64,000 bases of DNA from Luteimicrobium sp049844995. Lineage in GTDB: Bacteria; Actinomycetota; Actinomycetes; Actinomycetales; Cellulomonadaceae. How positions within the stretch are numbered: position 1 is the stretch's first letter; each line of letters opens with the position of its first letter. Of the stretch, positions 1 to 8,251 are shown in pieces. The stretch is from NCBI RefSeq assembly GCF_049844995.1, contig NZ_JBNCMC010000003.1, forward strand, positions 124,001 to 188,000, given 5' to 3'. The notes beneath the pieces are model-generated. The model was not told the origin of the DNA. It searched no databases and saw nothing but the letters and a program-made list of their open reading frames with translations. The position numbers and the translations under genes were made by a program.

Positions 1-75
1 GCGGGACATGACCCCGACACGGTACGGCGTGTCCCTGGCCGGTTCGAGGTGAACGGCCCGAGATGTCGCCCCACG

Positions 76-91
76 GTGAGGCCCGCCTCAC
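76..91. terminator. Small perfect inverted repeat downstream of the tetR gene
   Basis: GTGAGGC-CC-GCCTCAC forms a perfect 7-bp inverted repeat about 30 nt beyond the stop of the minus-strand TetR gene. There is no T tract, which is common for GC-rich actinobacterial terminators. The role as a terminator is inferred from position only. Confidence 0.35.
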
Positions 92-122
92 ACAGCCTTC
101 ACACCCGCTCGACGGCGCAGCC

Positions 123-767
123 TCAGCGCGCGGCCGGCGGCTCGTGCAGCGTCGGCCGCTTCTCCAGGTGCGACAGCCCGTTCCAGGCCAGGTTGACCAG
201 GTGTGCCGCGACCTCCGCCTTGGGCGGCCGCCGCGCGTCGACCCAGTACTGCCCCGTCAGCGCCACGCTCCCCACGAGCATCTGCGCGTACAGCGCCGCG
301 AACTTCGGGTCGAGCCCGCGGTCGCGGAACTGGCTGCGGAGCAGCGTCGCCACCTGGGTCGCGACGTCGCCGATCAGGCTCGAGAACGTCCCGGTCGCCT
401 GCGCGACGGGGGAGTCGCGGACGAGGATCCGGAAGCCGTCCTCGGAGCTCTCGATGTACGTGAGGAGGGCGAGCGACGCCCGCTCCAGCAGCACCTTCGG
501 GTGGCCGCGCGACGTCAGGGCGCCCGTGAGGGCCGCCGTGAGCGCCTGGATCTCGCGGTCCACCACCACCGCGTAGATGCCCTCCTTGCCCCCGAAGTGC
601 TCGTAGACCACCGGCTTCGACACCTCGGCCCGCTGGGCGATCTCCTCCACGCTCGTCCCGTCGAAGCCCTTCTCCGCGAACAGGCCCCGGCTGACGGCCA
701 GCAGCTGCTCGCGCCGCTGGCTCGCGGTCATGCGGGAGCGTACGGGCCGCTTCGGTTCGGGCGTCAT
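123..767 (-). CDS. TetR/AcrR family transcriptional regulator
   Basis: A 214-residue, one-domain-pair repressor of normal TetR length. The helix-turn-helix lies at about residues 15-60, with the typical run RREQLL...GLFAEKGFDGTS, then VEEIAQRAEVSKPVVYEHF and the following GGKEGIY. The remainder is the variable ligand-binding and dimerisation domain, which gives no clue to the ligand. The gene is transcribed away from tRNA-Gln and glmU, so it has its own promoter region (768-1119) containing a striking four-fold 19-bp-spaced repeat that could be its operator. The start at 767 is the first ATG; a second in-frame ATG (MTASQRR) lies 12 codons downstream. Family assignment is sure; target genes are unknown. 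Confidence 0.93.
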   Translation of the reverse strand: MTPEPKRPVRSRMTASQRREQLLAVSRGLFAEKGFDGTSVEEIAQRAEVSKPVVYEHFGGKEGIYAVVVDREIQALTAALTGALTSRGHPKVLLERASLALLTYIESSEDGFRILVRDSPVAQATGTFSSLIGDVATQVATLLRSQFRDRGLDPKFAALYAQMLVGSVALTGQYWVDARRPPKAEVAAHLVNLAWNGLSHLEKRPTLHEPPAAR

Positions 768-1119
768 CGCCCCATTGTGCCGCGCACCCGGTTCGCCGAC
801 GGTGACGTCGCGTTCGCCGACGGCGACGCCGCGCGCCTGTGGCCGGGTCCGCGGGCAAGCGTGCCGTCGTCGGACGCGAGATACCGAGATGCGCTCGAGA
901 TACCGATGCAGACGCGGTATCTCGACCCAAGCTCGGTATCTCGGCCGCCGCGGGCCGGGGTCACACGGCTGCTCAACCCTCCCGCCCCGACCGTCCCGGC
1001 CACGGAGCGCTCGACCACGGGCGGGGCGCCGATGTCACGGACGGGTCACGCGGACCTGGCAGACTAGGGCCCGACGCGCCACCTCTCGCACGGCCGCCCG
1101 GCGGGCCCTCCGCCGGCAG
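768..1119. other. Intergenic region between tetR and tRNA-Gln
   Basis: No convincing gene was found in these 352 bases. They hold the divergent promoter space for tetR and tRNA-Gln and the four-copy repeat at 877-943. Open frames here are shadows of high GC content. Confidence 0.6.
877..943. repeat. Four copies of CGAGATACCG at exact 19-bp spacing (two direct, two inverted)
   Basis: CGAGATACCG occurs at 877-886 and 896-905, and its reverse complement CGGTATCTCG at 915-924 and 934-943. Starts are exactly 19 bp apart (877, 896, 915, 934), so the array is a dyad centred near 910. It sits 110-176 bp upstream of the TetR start and about 180 bp upstream of tRNA-Gln. It could be a cooperative operator for the TetR protein, or a dispersed intergenic repeat that can form a cruciform. 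I saw no other copy in this window. Confidence 0.8.
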
Positions 1120-1191
1120 TCCGCCTTGGTGTAATCGGCAGCACACGGGTTTTTGGTGCCCTTGGTCCAGGTTCGAGTCCTGGGGGCGGAG
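1120..1191 (+). tRNA. tRNA-Gln (anticodon UUG)
   Basis: A 72-nt cloverleaf. The acceptor TCCGCCT pairs with GGGCGGA, the T arm is CCAGG-TTCGAGT-CCTGG, and the anticodon loop carries TTG. The discriminator is G and CCA is not encoded. It lies just upstream of glmU on the same strand. Confidence 0.93.
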
Positions 1192-1221
1192 CGAGCGCGA
1201 CGAACGACGACGGGAGCTCAC

Positions 1222-2991
1222 GTGACGGCCCAGACCGCACCGACCACCGACGACTCCGGATCCATGCAGGACAGACCGCAACTCTCAGCGGCGGTGGTTC
1301 TCGCCGCGGGCGAGGGCACGCGCATGCGCTCGACGACGCCGAAGGTGCTGCACGCGATCGGCGGGCGCACCCTGCTGGGCCACGTGCTGGCAGCGACGCG
1401 GGAGCTCGACGCGCGTCGCACGGCCGTCGTGGTGCGTCACCAGGCGGAGCGGGTGGCGGAGCACGCGCGCTCGGTCGCGGAGGGGATCCTGGTCGTCGAG
1501 CAGGACGAGCTCCCCGGCACGGGTGCAGCCGTCCGGTCGGCGCTGTCGGTGCTCGACGCCGCGGCCCACGCGGACCGTGCGGCGCACGGGGTCCCGCTGG
1601 GTCAGGAGGGCCAGGTGCTGGGCGCCGGGCTGGAGGGCGCGGTGCTGGTCGTCGCGGGGGACCTGCCCCTGCTCGACGCGGGCACGCTCGGCCAGCTGGT
1701 CGCCGCGCACGTCACGGACGGCAACGCCGTCACGGTCCTGACCACGGTGGTCGAGGACCCGACGGGCTACGGCCGGGTGGTCCGCGAGGAGGGCACGGGC
1801 GACGTCCTGCGCATCGTCGAGCACCGGGACGCGAGCGCCGAGGAGCTGGCGGTCGCGGAGATCAACACGTCGGTCTACGTGTTCGACGCGGAGGTGCTGC
1901 GCTCCGGGCTCGCCCGCATCACGCAGCACAACGCGCAGGGCGAGCTGTACCTGACCGACGTCGTGGCGCTGGCCCGCGAGGACGGCGGGCAGGTCCGGGC
2001 GATCGTGTCGGAGGACCCGTACGCCGTCGAGGGCGTCAACGACCGTCTGCAGCTGGCCACGCTCGGCCGGATCCTCAACGACCGCACGGTCGAGGACTGG
2101 ATGCGCGCCGGGGTCACGGTGGTCGACCCGGCCACCACCTGGATCGACGTCGACGTCGACCTGGCGCCGGACGTCACGATCCTTCCGGGCACGCAGCTCC
2201 ACGGGGCGACGGTCGTCTCGACGGGCGCGACCATCGGCCCGGACACTACGCTCACGGACGTGGAGGTCGGTGAGGGCGCGGTGGTCTCGCGGACGCACGC
2301 GACGCTCGCCGTGATCGGCGCCGGCGCGAACGTCGGCCCGTTCGCCTACCTGCGGCCAGGCAGCGTGCTCGGCGAGAAGGGCAAGATCGGCACGTTCGTC
2401 GAGACCAAGAACGCGCAGATCGGCGCGGGCTCCAAGGTCCCGCACCTCTCGTACGTCGGGGACGCGACGGTCGGCGAGGGCACCAACATCGGCGCGGCCA
2501 CCGTCTTCGTGAACTACGACGGCGTCCACAAGCACCACACGACCATCGGGTCGCACGCCCGCACGGGCGCCGACAACCTCTTCGTGGCCCCGGTGACGGT
2601 CGGCGACGGCGCCTACACGGGCGCCGGGTCGGTCATCCGCCAGGACGTGCCGTCGGGCGCGCTGGGCGTGAGCGCGGGGGCGCAGCGCAACATCGAGGGC
2701 TGGGTCGAGCGCCGTCGTCCGGGCACCGCCGCCGCGCAGGCCGCCGCCGCGGCCCGCGGCGAGGGCAAGGAGCCGACGGGTGACGACGACTCCTCGGACG
2801 ACGCGGTCGTGCCGGCGACCGAGCCTGCCACGCTGACGGGCGCGATGCCCGCGCTCGGCGCCCAGGCGCTGCGCGAGCTCGCGAAGCACGCCGACGCCGC
2901 GGACCAGCCTCGCCCGACCTCGCCCCACTCGGAGGCGCTGGACGACACGCTCACGATCCGCACCAGCCGCACCGAGGGGACCGACCGATGA
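1222..2991 (+). CDS. glmU: Bifunctional N-acetylglucosamine-1-phosphate uridyltransferase / glucosamine-1-phosphate acetyltransferase
   Basis: GlmU acetylates glucosamine-1-P and then transfers UMP, giving UDP-GlcNAc for peptidoglycan and surface glycans. The N-terminal nucleotidyltransferase domain begins with VVLAAGEGTRMRS (GxGTRM signature). The second half has the left-handed beta-helix hexapeptide pattern typical of the acetyltransferase, with FVETKNAQIG and NYDGVHKHHT motifs. The GTG start at 1222 is chosen because GGGAG lies about 6 nt upstream; an ATG at 1264 is the alternative. The protein is about 589 residues, some 100 longer than compact GlmU, because of a low-complexity Ala/acidic/Pro tail after about residue 495. 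Its stop overlaps the start of prs (ATGA), so the two are translationally coupled precursor-supply enzymes. Confidence 0.96.
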   Translation: MTAQTAPTTDDSGSMQDRPQLSAAVVLAAGEGTRMRSTTPKVLHAIGGRTLLGHVLAATRELDARRTAVVVRHQAERVAEHARSVAEGILVVEQDELPGTGAAVRSALSVLDAAAHADRAAHGVPLGQEGQVLGAGLEGAVLVVAGDLPLLDAGTLGQLVAAHVTDGNAVTVLTTVVEDPTGYGRVVREEGTGDVLRIVEHRDASAEELAVAEINTSVYVFDAEVLRSGLARITQHNAQGELYLTDVVALAREDGGQVRAIVSEDPYAVEGVNDRLQLATLGRILNDRTVEDWMRAGVTVVDPATTWIDVDVDLAPDVTILPGTQLHGATVVSTGATIGPDTTLTDVEVGEGAVVSRTHATLAVIGAGANVGPFAYLRPGSVLGEKGKIGTFVETKNAQIGAGSKVPHLSYVGDATVGEGTNIGAATVFVNYDGVHKHHTTIGSHARTGADNLFVAPVTVGDGAYTGAGSVIRQDVPSGALGVSAGAQRNIEGWVERRRPGTAAAQAAAAARGEGKEPTGDDDSSDDAVVPATEPATLTGAMPALGAQALRELAKHADAADQPRPTSPHSEALDDTLTIRTSRTEGTDR

Positions 2992-3974
2992 CCACGCTGC
3001 TCACCGGCCAGAAGAACACGAAGACGCTCGTGCTGGCCTCCGGCCGCGCGCACCCGGAGCTCGCGAAGGACGTCGCCCGCGAGCTGGGGGTCGACCTCCT
3101 GCCGACGTCGGCGTACGACTTCGCGAACGGCGAGATCTACGTGCGGTTCGGGGAGTCGGTGCGCGGCACGGACGTGTTCCTGCTGCAGAGCCACACCGCG
3201 CCGATCAACCAGTGGATCATGGAGCAGCTGCTCATGGTCGACGCCGCCAAGCGGGCGTCCGCGCGGACCATCACGGTCGTCGTCCCGTTCTACGGGTACG
3301 CGCGTCAGGACAAGAAGCACCGCGGTCGTGAGCCGATCTCGGCCCGCCTCATGGCCGACATGTTCAAGACGGCGGGCGCGGACCGGATCATGAGCGTCGA
3401 CCTGCACTCGGCGCAGGCGCAGGGCTTCTTCGACGGCCCGGTCGACCACCTGTGGGCCATGCCGATCCTCACGGACTACGTCCGGGGCCGCGTGGACCTC
3501 GGCAACGTCACGGTCGTCTCGCCCGACGCCGGTCGCATCCGCGTGGCCGAGCAGTGGGCGGCGAAGCTCGGTGGGGGCCCGCTGGCGTTCGTCCACAAGA
3601 CGCGCGACGTCACCCGCCCCAACCAGTCGGTCGCGAACCGCGTGGTCGGCGACGTCGAGGGCCGCGACTGCGTGCTCGTCGACGACCTCATCGACACCGG
3701 CGGCACCATCGCGGAGGCCGTCAAGGTCGTCCTCGCTGCGGGCGCGAAGAGCGTCATCGTCGCCGCGACGCACGGTGTCCTGTCCGACCCGGCCGCCCAG
3801 CGGCTGTCCGAGTGCGGGGCGCGCGAGGTCGTCGTGACCGACACGCTGCCCATCACCGCGGACAAGCAGTTCGGGCAGCTCACGGTCCTGTCGATCGCCC
3901 CGGTGATCGCGCGGGCCATCCGCGAGGTCTTCGACGACGGCTCGGTGACCTCGCTCTTCGACGGCAACTCCTGA
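2988..3974 (+). CDS. prs: Ribose-phosphate pyrophosphokinase (PRPP synthetase)
   Basis: Makes PRPP from ribose-5-phosphate and ATP for nucleotide, His and Trp synthesis; cytosolic. The 328-residue protein matches class I PRPP synthetases in length. Visible motifs are PFYGYARQDKKHRGREPIS (catalytic and ATP loop), VVSPDAGRIRVAEQWA, and the PRPP-binding loop DDLIDTGGTI. It overlaps glmU by 4 nt. The glmU-prs pairing is common in actinobacteria and other bacteria. Confidence 0.97.
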   Translation: MTTLLTGQKNTKTLVLASGRAHPELAKDVARELGVDLLPTSAYDFANGEIYVRFGESVRGTDVFLLQSHTAPINQWIMEQLLMVDAAKRASARTITVVVPFYGYARQDKKHRGREPISARLMADMFKTAGADRIMSVDLHSAQAQGFFDGPVDHLWAMPILTDYVRGRVDLGNVTVVSPDAGRIRVAEQWAAKLGGGPLAFVHKTRDVTRPNQSVANRVVGDVEGRDCVLVDDLIDTGGTIAEAVKVVLAAGAKSVIVAATHGVLSDPAAQRLSECGAREVVVTDTLPITADKQFGQLTVLSIAPVIARAIREVFDDGSVTSLFDGNS

Positions 3975-3984
3975 CGGAGGACAC

Positions 3985-4659
3985 ATGCCCTGGCCCGACG
4001 GACGTGAGGAGCGTGCGGCGCGTCCCGGCGCACGCGGGCCGCGCCGCAGCGTGACCGTGACGGGCGAGGGCGGCGCCGAGGGCGTGCCCGACGTCGTGCT
4101 GGCTGAGCTCGGCGCGGAGGCTGCCGCGCCCGACGTGCAGGCGGCGCTCGACGCCGCGACCACGGGGCTCGCGGCGCTGCGTGCGTCGCTCGCGTCCGCG
4201 GGGGTCGCCGACGCCGATGTCCGGACCGCCCAGACGTCCACGTGGACGGAGCGGCCGGGGCCCGGGACGTCCGCCGGCGACGACGCGCCGAGCCGCACCA
4301 CCGCCCGGGCGACCCTGCGCGTGGTGCTGCGAGACGTGGACGGCGCGGGCGCCGTCGTCCGCGACGCGCTCGCGGCGGCCGGTCTCGCGGCCCGGCTCGA
4401 GTCCCTGACCACGGCGCTGTCCGACCTCGCGCCGCTGGCCGAGCGGGCGCGCGAGGCAGCGTTCGAGGACGCTCGGGCCCGCGCGGAGCAGTACGCGCGG
4501 CTCGCCGGCAAGGCGCTCGGCGACGTCCTCGAGGTCCGTGAGGAGGCGGACGCCGGCGCCCCGGCGCCCGGCGCGCTGAGGGCGGCGGCGCTCGTCGTCG
4601 AGCCGGGGCAGCAGGAGGTCCGCGCGTCGGTCACCGTCCGCTGGGCGTTCGCGGACTGA
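3985..4659 (+). CDS. SIMPL (DUF541) domain-containing protein
   Basis: A 224-residue protein with the SIMPL/DUF541 pattern: an N-terminal RRSVTVTGEG strand, a central coiled region with Ala/Asp repeats, the AREAAFEDARARAEQYARLAG helix (residues about 150-170), and the C-terminal strand VRASVTVRWAF. The family's biochemical role is poorly defined. Unlike many members it shows no signal peptide, so it is probably cytosolic. A GGAGG ribosome-binding site precedes the ATG. It starts 11 nt after prs and is probably co-transcribed with it. Confidence 0.85.
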   Translation: MPWPDGREERAARPGARGPRRSVTVTGEGGAEGVPDVVLAELGAEAAAPDVQAALDAATTGLAALRASLASAGVADADVRTAQTSTWTERPGPGTSAGDDAPSRTTARATLRVVLRDVDGAGAVVRDALAAAGLAARLESLTTALSDLAPLAERAREAAFEDARARAEQYARLAGKALGDVLEVREEADAGAPAPGALRAAALVVEPGQQEVRASVTVRWAFAD

Positions 4660-4735
4660 GCCCCGGCGCACCTCGCGTGCCCGCCGACGTACGAAGCGGC
4701 GCGGCGACGACTCCTTCCGGGTGGAGGCGATCGTC

Positions 4736-5473
4736 ATGGAGGACGTGCGCGTGGGCCGTCGGGTGCGCAGGACGTCGTGGCGCGCCGGTGCGCTCGGCCT
4801 CGTCCTGGGCGGGCTGGTGCTCCTCGTGTCCGGGTGCGGCGGGAACGGCGGCGGCCCGCCCGACGCCGCCCCCGGCCCCGCGGTGAGCGACACTGCGACG
4901 GGCGGGGACGACGGGCTCCTCGAGCCGCAGGCCGCGCCCGACAAGAAGCTGTCCTTCCAAGGTGCGGGGCCGGGCAACGGGGCCGGGGTCGCCGGCGACT
5001 GCGTGAGCTGGCAGTGGAACGGGGACAGCGCCGGGATCCTGAGCGGTGGGGTGGCGTTCGTGGTCACCGGCGTCTGGTTCGACCCGCAGGGCATCGCGAC
5101 CGCGTCCCGGTCGGGCTGCGAGCCTGGTGGCTCACCGTGGTGCGAGCAGGGGACGCGGCTCACGTCCGACAGCTCGTCGTGCCAGTTCGGCGTGGAGGCA
5201 GAGCCCGGCGTGGACACGGCCTTCACCGCGGTCGTGCACGGCACGATCGACTGCTCGCAGGCGACGGAGCAGCGCTGCGCGGAGGCCGTGGCCACCATCC
5301 GGGCCCAGCCGACCACCGGCGCCTCGATCGACCCGCCGCCAGGCACGGAGGACGGCTCGGGCGGCGACGAGGGCTCGAGCAGCCCGACGGACGCCACATC
5401 GTCCGCGCCGTCGGGCGAGGGCGCGGCCGCGCCGTCGGGCGACGGGTCCAGCGGGACCCCCGACGATGGCTGA
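4736..5473 (+). CDS. Putative secreted lipoprotein
   Basis: About 245 residues. The N terminus has basic residues, a hydrophobic stretch (GALGLVLGGLVLLVSGC) and a lipobox LVSGC, so the mature protein should be lipid-anchored at Cys around residue 34. The middle contains several cysteines (DCVSWQW, SRSGCEPGG, PWCEQG, SSCQFG, DCSQ) that could form disulfides. The C-terminal 60 residues are Ser/Gly/Pro/Asp-rich and look disordered. I do not recognise the central domain. The ATG at 4736 is preferred over the GTG at 4721 because GGAGG lies 8 nt before it. It overlaps the next gene by 8 nt, so the two products may act together at the membrane. Confidence 0.8.
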   Translation: MEDVRVGRRVRRTSWRAGALGLVLGGLVLLVSGCGGNGGGPPDAAPGPAVSDTATGGDDGLLEPQAAPDKKLSFQGAGPGNGAGVAGDCVSWQWNGDSAGILSGGVAFVVTGVWFDPQGIATASRSGCEPGGSPWCEQGTRLTSDSSSCQFGVEAEPGVDTAFTAVVHGTIDCSQATEQRCAEAVATIRAQPTTGASIDPPPGTEDGSGGDEGSSSPTDATSSAPSGEGAAAPSGDGSSGTPDDG

Positions 5474-6404
5474 CGACGCCGATCGCCCGGCCCTCCCGCC
5501 GTGGCTGGGCCTGGTCTTCCAGGTCGCCGCGCCCGCCACGCTGCTGAGCGCGCTGCTGTTCTACTTCGGCTACGTCTACACCCAGGCGTACTTCTGGTAC
5601 TTCGGGCTGGAGGTGGAGCTCGTCGGGCTGTCGACGCGCGAGGTGATCCAGCGCAGCCCGCTGCCGCTGTTCCTGCCGCTCGTGGGGATCGTGCTGGTCG
5701 TGGTGCTGGTGGTCGCGGTCCGCCGACGCGCGGACGCCCGGCTCGCCGCGGCGGCGACCGACCCGGCGGCCGCCGCGCGTCTCGAACGCCGGGGCACCGC
5801 CGTCGTCCTCGCGGGGGCCGGGCTCGTGGCGGCCGGGCTCGTGCTGCTCGTGGGCGCCGGGGCGTTCGACGGCTGGTTCGCGTACCCGCTCGTGACGCCG
5901 GTCCTCCTCGCTGTCGGCGGGACGGTGGCGGGCCTCGGGCTGCGGTACTCGCGGCTGCGCACCACGGTCACGGCGGTCGGCGTGTGGGTCGTGGTGGCGG
6001 CCGCCGCCTTCTGGGCGACCTCCACGGTCGCGGACGCGCTCGGGCGGGGCGCCGCCCGTGACCTCGCCGCCGACTTCTCCGACCTGCCCGCCGTCGTCGT
6101 GGACAGTCCCGTCGACCTGCACCTGACGAACACCGTCCGCGCCCCGCGGGACCTGTGCGTCGAGCGCGCCGGCGAGGATCCGGACCGGGCGTGCGTGAAG
6201 GCCGGCGGGCCGCGTTACCGCTACACGGGGCTGCGGGTCCTCGTGCGCGGGCCGGACGCGACGTTCGTCGTGCCCGCGCGCTGGGACCCGCACGGCTCGA
6301 CGGTCCGCCTCTCCGACGACCTGCACGCCCGCTTCCAGTACCAGTTCGTCTGCGACCCGCCCTCGACGTGGCAGGGCGCGCCCGATCCCTGCGGCACCGG
6401 CTGA
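5466..6404 (+). CDS. Hypothetical multi-pass membrane protein
   Basis: 312 residues with about five hydrophobic segments (for example LLSALLFYFGYVYTQ, FLPLVGIVLVVVLVVAV, VVLAGAGLVAAGLVLLVGA, VVVAAAAFWATS), followed by a soluble C-terminal region of about 110 residues. That region contains two Cys near DLCVERAG and DRACVKAGG and two more near the C terminus, probably outside the membrane. The start ATG overlaps the end of the lipoprotein gene, implying translational coupling. I do not recognise the family. Confidence 0.8.
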   Translation: MADDADRPALPPWLGLVFQVAAPATLLSALLFYFGYVYTQAYFWYFGLEVELVGLSTREVIQRSPLPLFLPLVGIVLVVVLVVAVRRRADARLAAAATDPAAAARLERRGTAVVLAGAGLVAAGLVLLVGAGAFDGWFAYPLVTPVLLAVGGTVAGLGLRYSRLRTTVTAVGVWVVVAAAAFWATSTVADALGRGAARDLAADFSDLPAVVVDSPVDLHLTNTVRAPRDLCVERAGEDPDRACVKAGGPRYRYTGLRVLVRGPDATFVVPARWDPHGSTVRLSDDLHARFQYQFVCDPPSTWQGAPDPCGTG

Positions 6405-6868
6405 CGGTCGGCGCGGCCCGCCGGTGACCTGTCGTCCGCAGACTCCGCGTCGTCGAGCACGCGATCCCCGCCCGCCGACCACGAGCTCCGCGCCCGTCTG
6501 TTCGAGCAGACGGGCGCGGGCCCCGTGTTCGGCGGGCACCGGTTTCGTGTCGCGGCAGCTGGCGGGTACCCTGGTGAGGTTGCCTCGGCGAGGGACGTCT
6601 GACGGGCCGGCAGCTCGCGAGAGCGAGAAGCGCCCGTCATCCACAACATCGGATTCCCCGGAACTGTTCGGGGCTCTCCGGCGTCCGTGATCGACACAGG
6701 CGGCGTGCACGCGCGCGTCCGTCATGCGTCCCGCGCCGATGCAGCCGCCGTCCGGACGGACGACCCGTCGCAGCAGCCCTCTCTGCGGCCCGGTCCATCG
6801 GCCTCCGGACGAAGCCGTCCGCACCCCACTGTCGGTCGGCCCGCTCAGCCACTGGAGAGAAGAACCTC
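6405..6868 (+). other. Intergenic region and probable long leader of rplY
   Basis: 464 bases without a convincing gene. It holds a strong hairpin (6488-6519) that should end the upstream unit. A possible -10 TACCCT lies at 6567-6572. About 290 nt of sequence follows before the rplY start, including the hairpin-prone GCTCGCGAGAGCGAG run near 6612-6627. The length suggests an untranslated leader that could regulate L25 synthesis, but I recognise no known leader RNA. Confidence 0.45.
6488..6519 (+). terminator. Strong hairpin downstream of the membrane-protein gene
   Basis: CCGCGCCCGTCTG-TTCGAG-CAGACGGGCGCGG is a perfect 13-bp stem with a 6-nt loop, lying 83 nt after the stop at 6404. There is no T tract; this is the GC-stem type of terminator common in actinobacteria. 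Confidence 0.65.
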
Positions 6869-7477
6869 ATGTCCGAGACGAAGCTCGTCGCCCAGACCCG
6901 TTCCGAGTTCGGCAAGGGTGCCGCCCGCCGACTGCGCCGCGCCGGCCAGGTTCCCGCCGTCATCTACGGCCACGGCGCCGACCCGCTGCACGTCGCCCTC
7001 CCGGGCCACGACACCATGCTCGCGCTCAAGCACTCGAACGCCCTCCTCGAGATCGACATCGACGGTGCCGAGCACCTCGCGGTCGCCAAGGAGGTCCAGC
7101 GCGACCCGGTCAAGAACGTCATCGAGCACGTCGACCTCATCACCGTGAAGCGCGGCGAGAAGATCACCGTCGAGATCCAGGTCATCGTCGAGGGCGAGTC
7201 GGCCCCCGGCACCACGCACCTGCAGGACGCCACGCACCTCCAGCTCGAGGTCGAGGCCACGAACATCCCCGAGTCCGTCACGGTCTCGATCGAGGGGCTC
7301 GAGATCGGCGCGAAGGTCCACGCCTCCGACGTGACCCTCCCGCAGGGCGCGAGCCTGGTCTCCGACCCGGAGACGCTCGTCGTCGCCGTCAACGAGGCCC
7401 GTGCGGCCGAGACGGAGGAGACCGAGGAGTCCGCCGAGGGCGAGGCCGCCCCGGCCGAGGAGTCCGAGGAGGCCTGA
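6869..7477 (+). CDS. rplY: 50S ribosomal protein L25 / general stress protein Ctc
   Basis: Binds 5S rRNA in the large ribosomal subunit. The 202-residue protein is the long (TL5/Ctc) form. The N-terminal L25 domain covers residues 1-95 (TRSEFGKGAARRLRRAGQVPAVIYG), the C-terminal beta domain about 100-180, and a strongly acidic tail (EETEESAEGEAAPAEESEEA) follows. A good ribosome-binding site (GGAGAGAAG) lies upstream. It is followed by a strong terminator and then pth, a standard actinobacterial pair. Confidence 0.96.
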   Translation: MSETKLVAQTRSEFGKGAARRLRRAGQVPAVIYGHGADPLHVALPGHDTMLALKHSNALLEIDIDGAEHLAVAKEVQRDPVKNVIEHVDLITVKRGEKITVEIQVIVEGESAPGTTHLQDATHLQLEVEATNIPESVTVSIEGLEIGAKVHASDVTLPQGASLVSDPETLVVAVNEARAAETEETEESAEGEAAPAEESEEA

Positions 7478-7505
7478 GCCTCCCCACCTCACACGCACCA
7501 CGCCC

Positions 7506-7544
7506 GACGGCGCCCGGTTACCCTGCGAGGGTCCGGGCGCCGTC
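7506..7544 (+). terminator. Extended hairpin between rplY and pth
   Basis: GACGGCGCCCGG (7506-7517) pairs perfectly with CCGGGCGCCGTC (7533-7544). Inside, ACCCT (7520-7524) pairs with AGGGT (7528-7532) across a GCG loop. It lies 30 nt after the rplY stop. It is a strong intrinsic-terminator-like element without a T tract. Confidence 0.7.
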
Positions 7545-7608
7545 GTGCGTCCCGGGGCAGGCGGGACGCCCGGACGGGCACCCACACGCAGACCAGGAGG
7601 AAGAACGC

Positions 7609-8214
7609 ATGGCGGACCGCTGGCTCGTCGTCGGGCTCGGGAACCCCGGGACCCGCTACGCGGGCAACCGGCACAACGTCGGCCAGATGGTGCTCGACGA
7701 GCTCGCGCGCCGCGTCGGCACGACGTTCGCCGCGCACAAGGGCTCCCACGGGCTCGCCCTCGCCGGTGAGGGACGGCTCGGGACCCTGCCCGGGGGAGCG
7801 CCCGGCCCGCGCGTCGTGCTCGCGAAGCCGACGTCGTACATGAACACGTCGGGCGGCGCGGTCAGCGCGCTCGCGAAGTACTACGACGTCGCGCCCGAGA
7901 ACGTCGTCATGGTCCACGACGAGCTCGACATCCCGTTCGGGGACCTCAAGCTCAAGATCGGCGGCGGCGAGGGCGGGCACAACGGCCTGCGCGACACCAC
8001 CAAGGCGCTCGGCACCAAGGACTACCTGCGGGTGAGAGTTGGCGTCGGACGCCCTCCGGGGCGCACGGACCCGGCAGACTACGTGCTCAAGGACTTCTCC
8101 GCGGCGGAGAAGAAGGAGCTCCCGTTCCTGCTCGACGACGCCGCGGACGCCGTCGAGATGATCCTCACCGAGGGGCTGCTCGCGGCGCAGGGGAAGTTCC
8201 ACACCAAGAGCTGA
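7609..8214 (+). CDS. pth: Peptidyl-tRNA hydrolase
   Basis: Releases tRNA from stalled peptidyl-tRNA. The 201-residue protein has the family signatures VVGLGNPGTRYAGNRHNVG near the N terminus (catalytic His in RHN), KPTSYMNTSGGAV, and HDELDIPFG...KIGGGEGGHNGL. The ATG at 7609 follows a clear AGGAGGAAG ribosome-binding site; longer upstream frames are not coding. In many related genomes pth is followed closely by mfd; here a 35-kb polysaccharide locus separates them. Confidence 0.97.
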   Translation: MADRWLVVGLGNPGTRYAGNRHNVGQMVLDELARRVGTTFAAHKGSHGLALAGEGRLGTLPGGAPGPRVVLAKPTSYMNTSGGAVSALAKYYDVAPENVVMVHDELDIPFGDLKLKIGGGEGGHNGLRDTTKALGTKDYLRVRVGVGRPPGRTDPADYVLKDFSAAEKKELPFLLDDAADAVEMILTEGLLAAQGKFHTKS

Positions 8215-8251
8215 GCCTCCCGCCGCGTCGGGGGCCCGCGAGGAGGACCCC

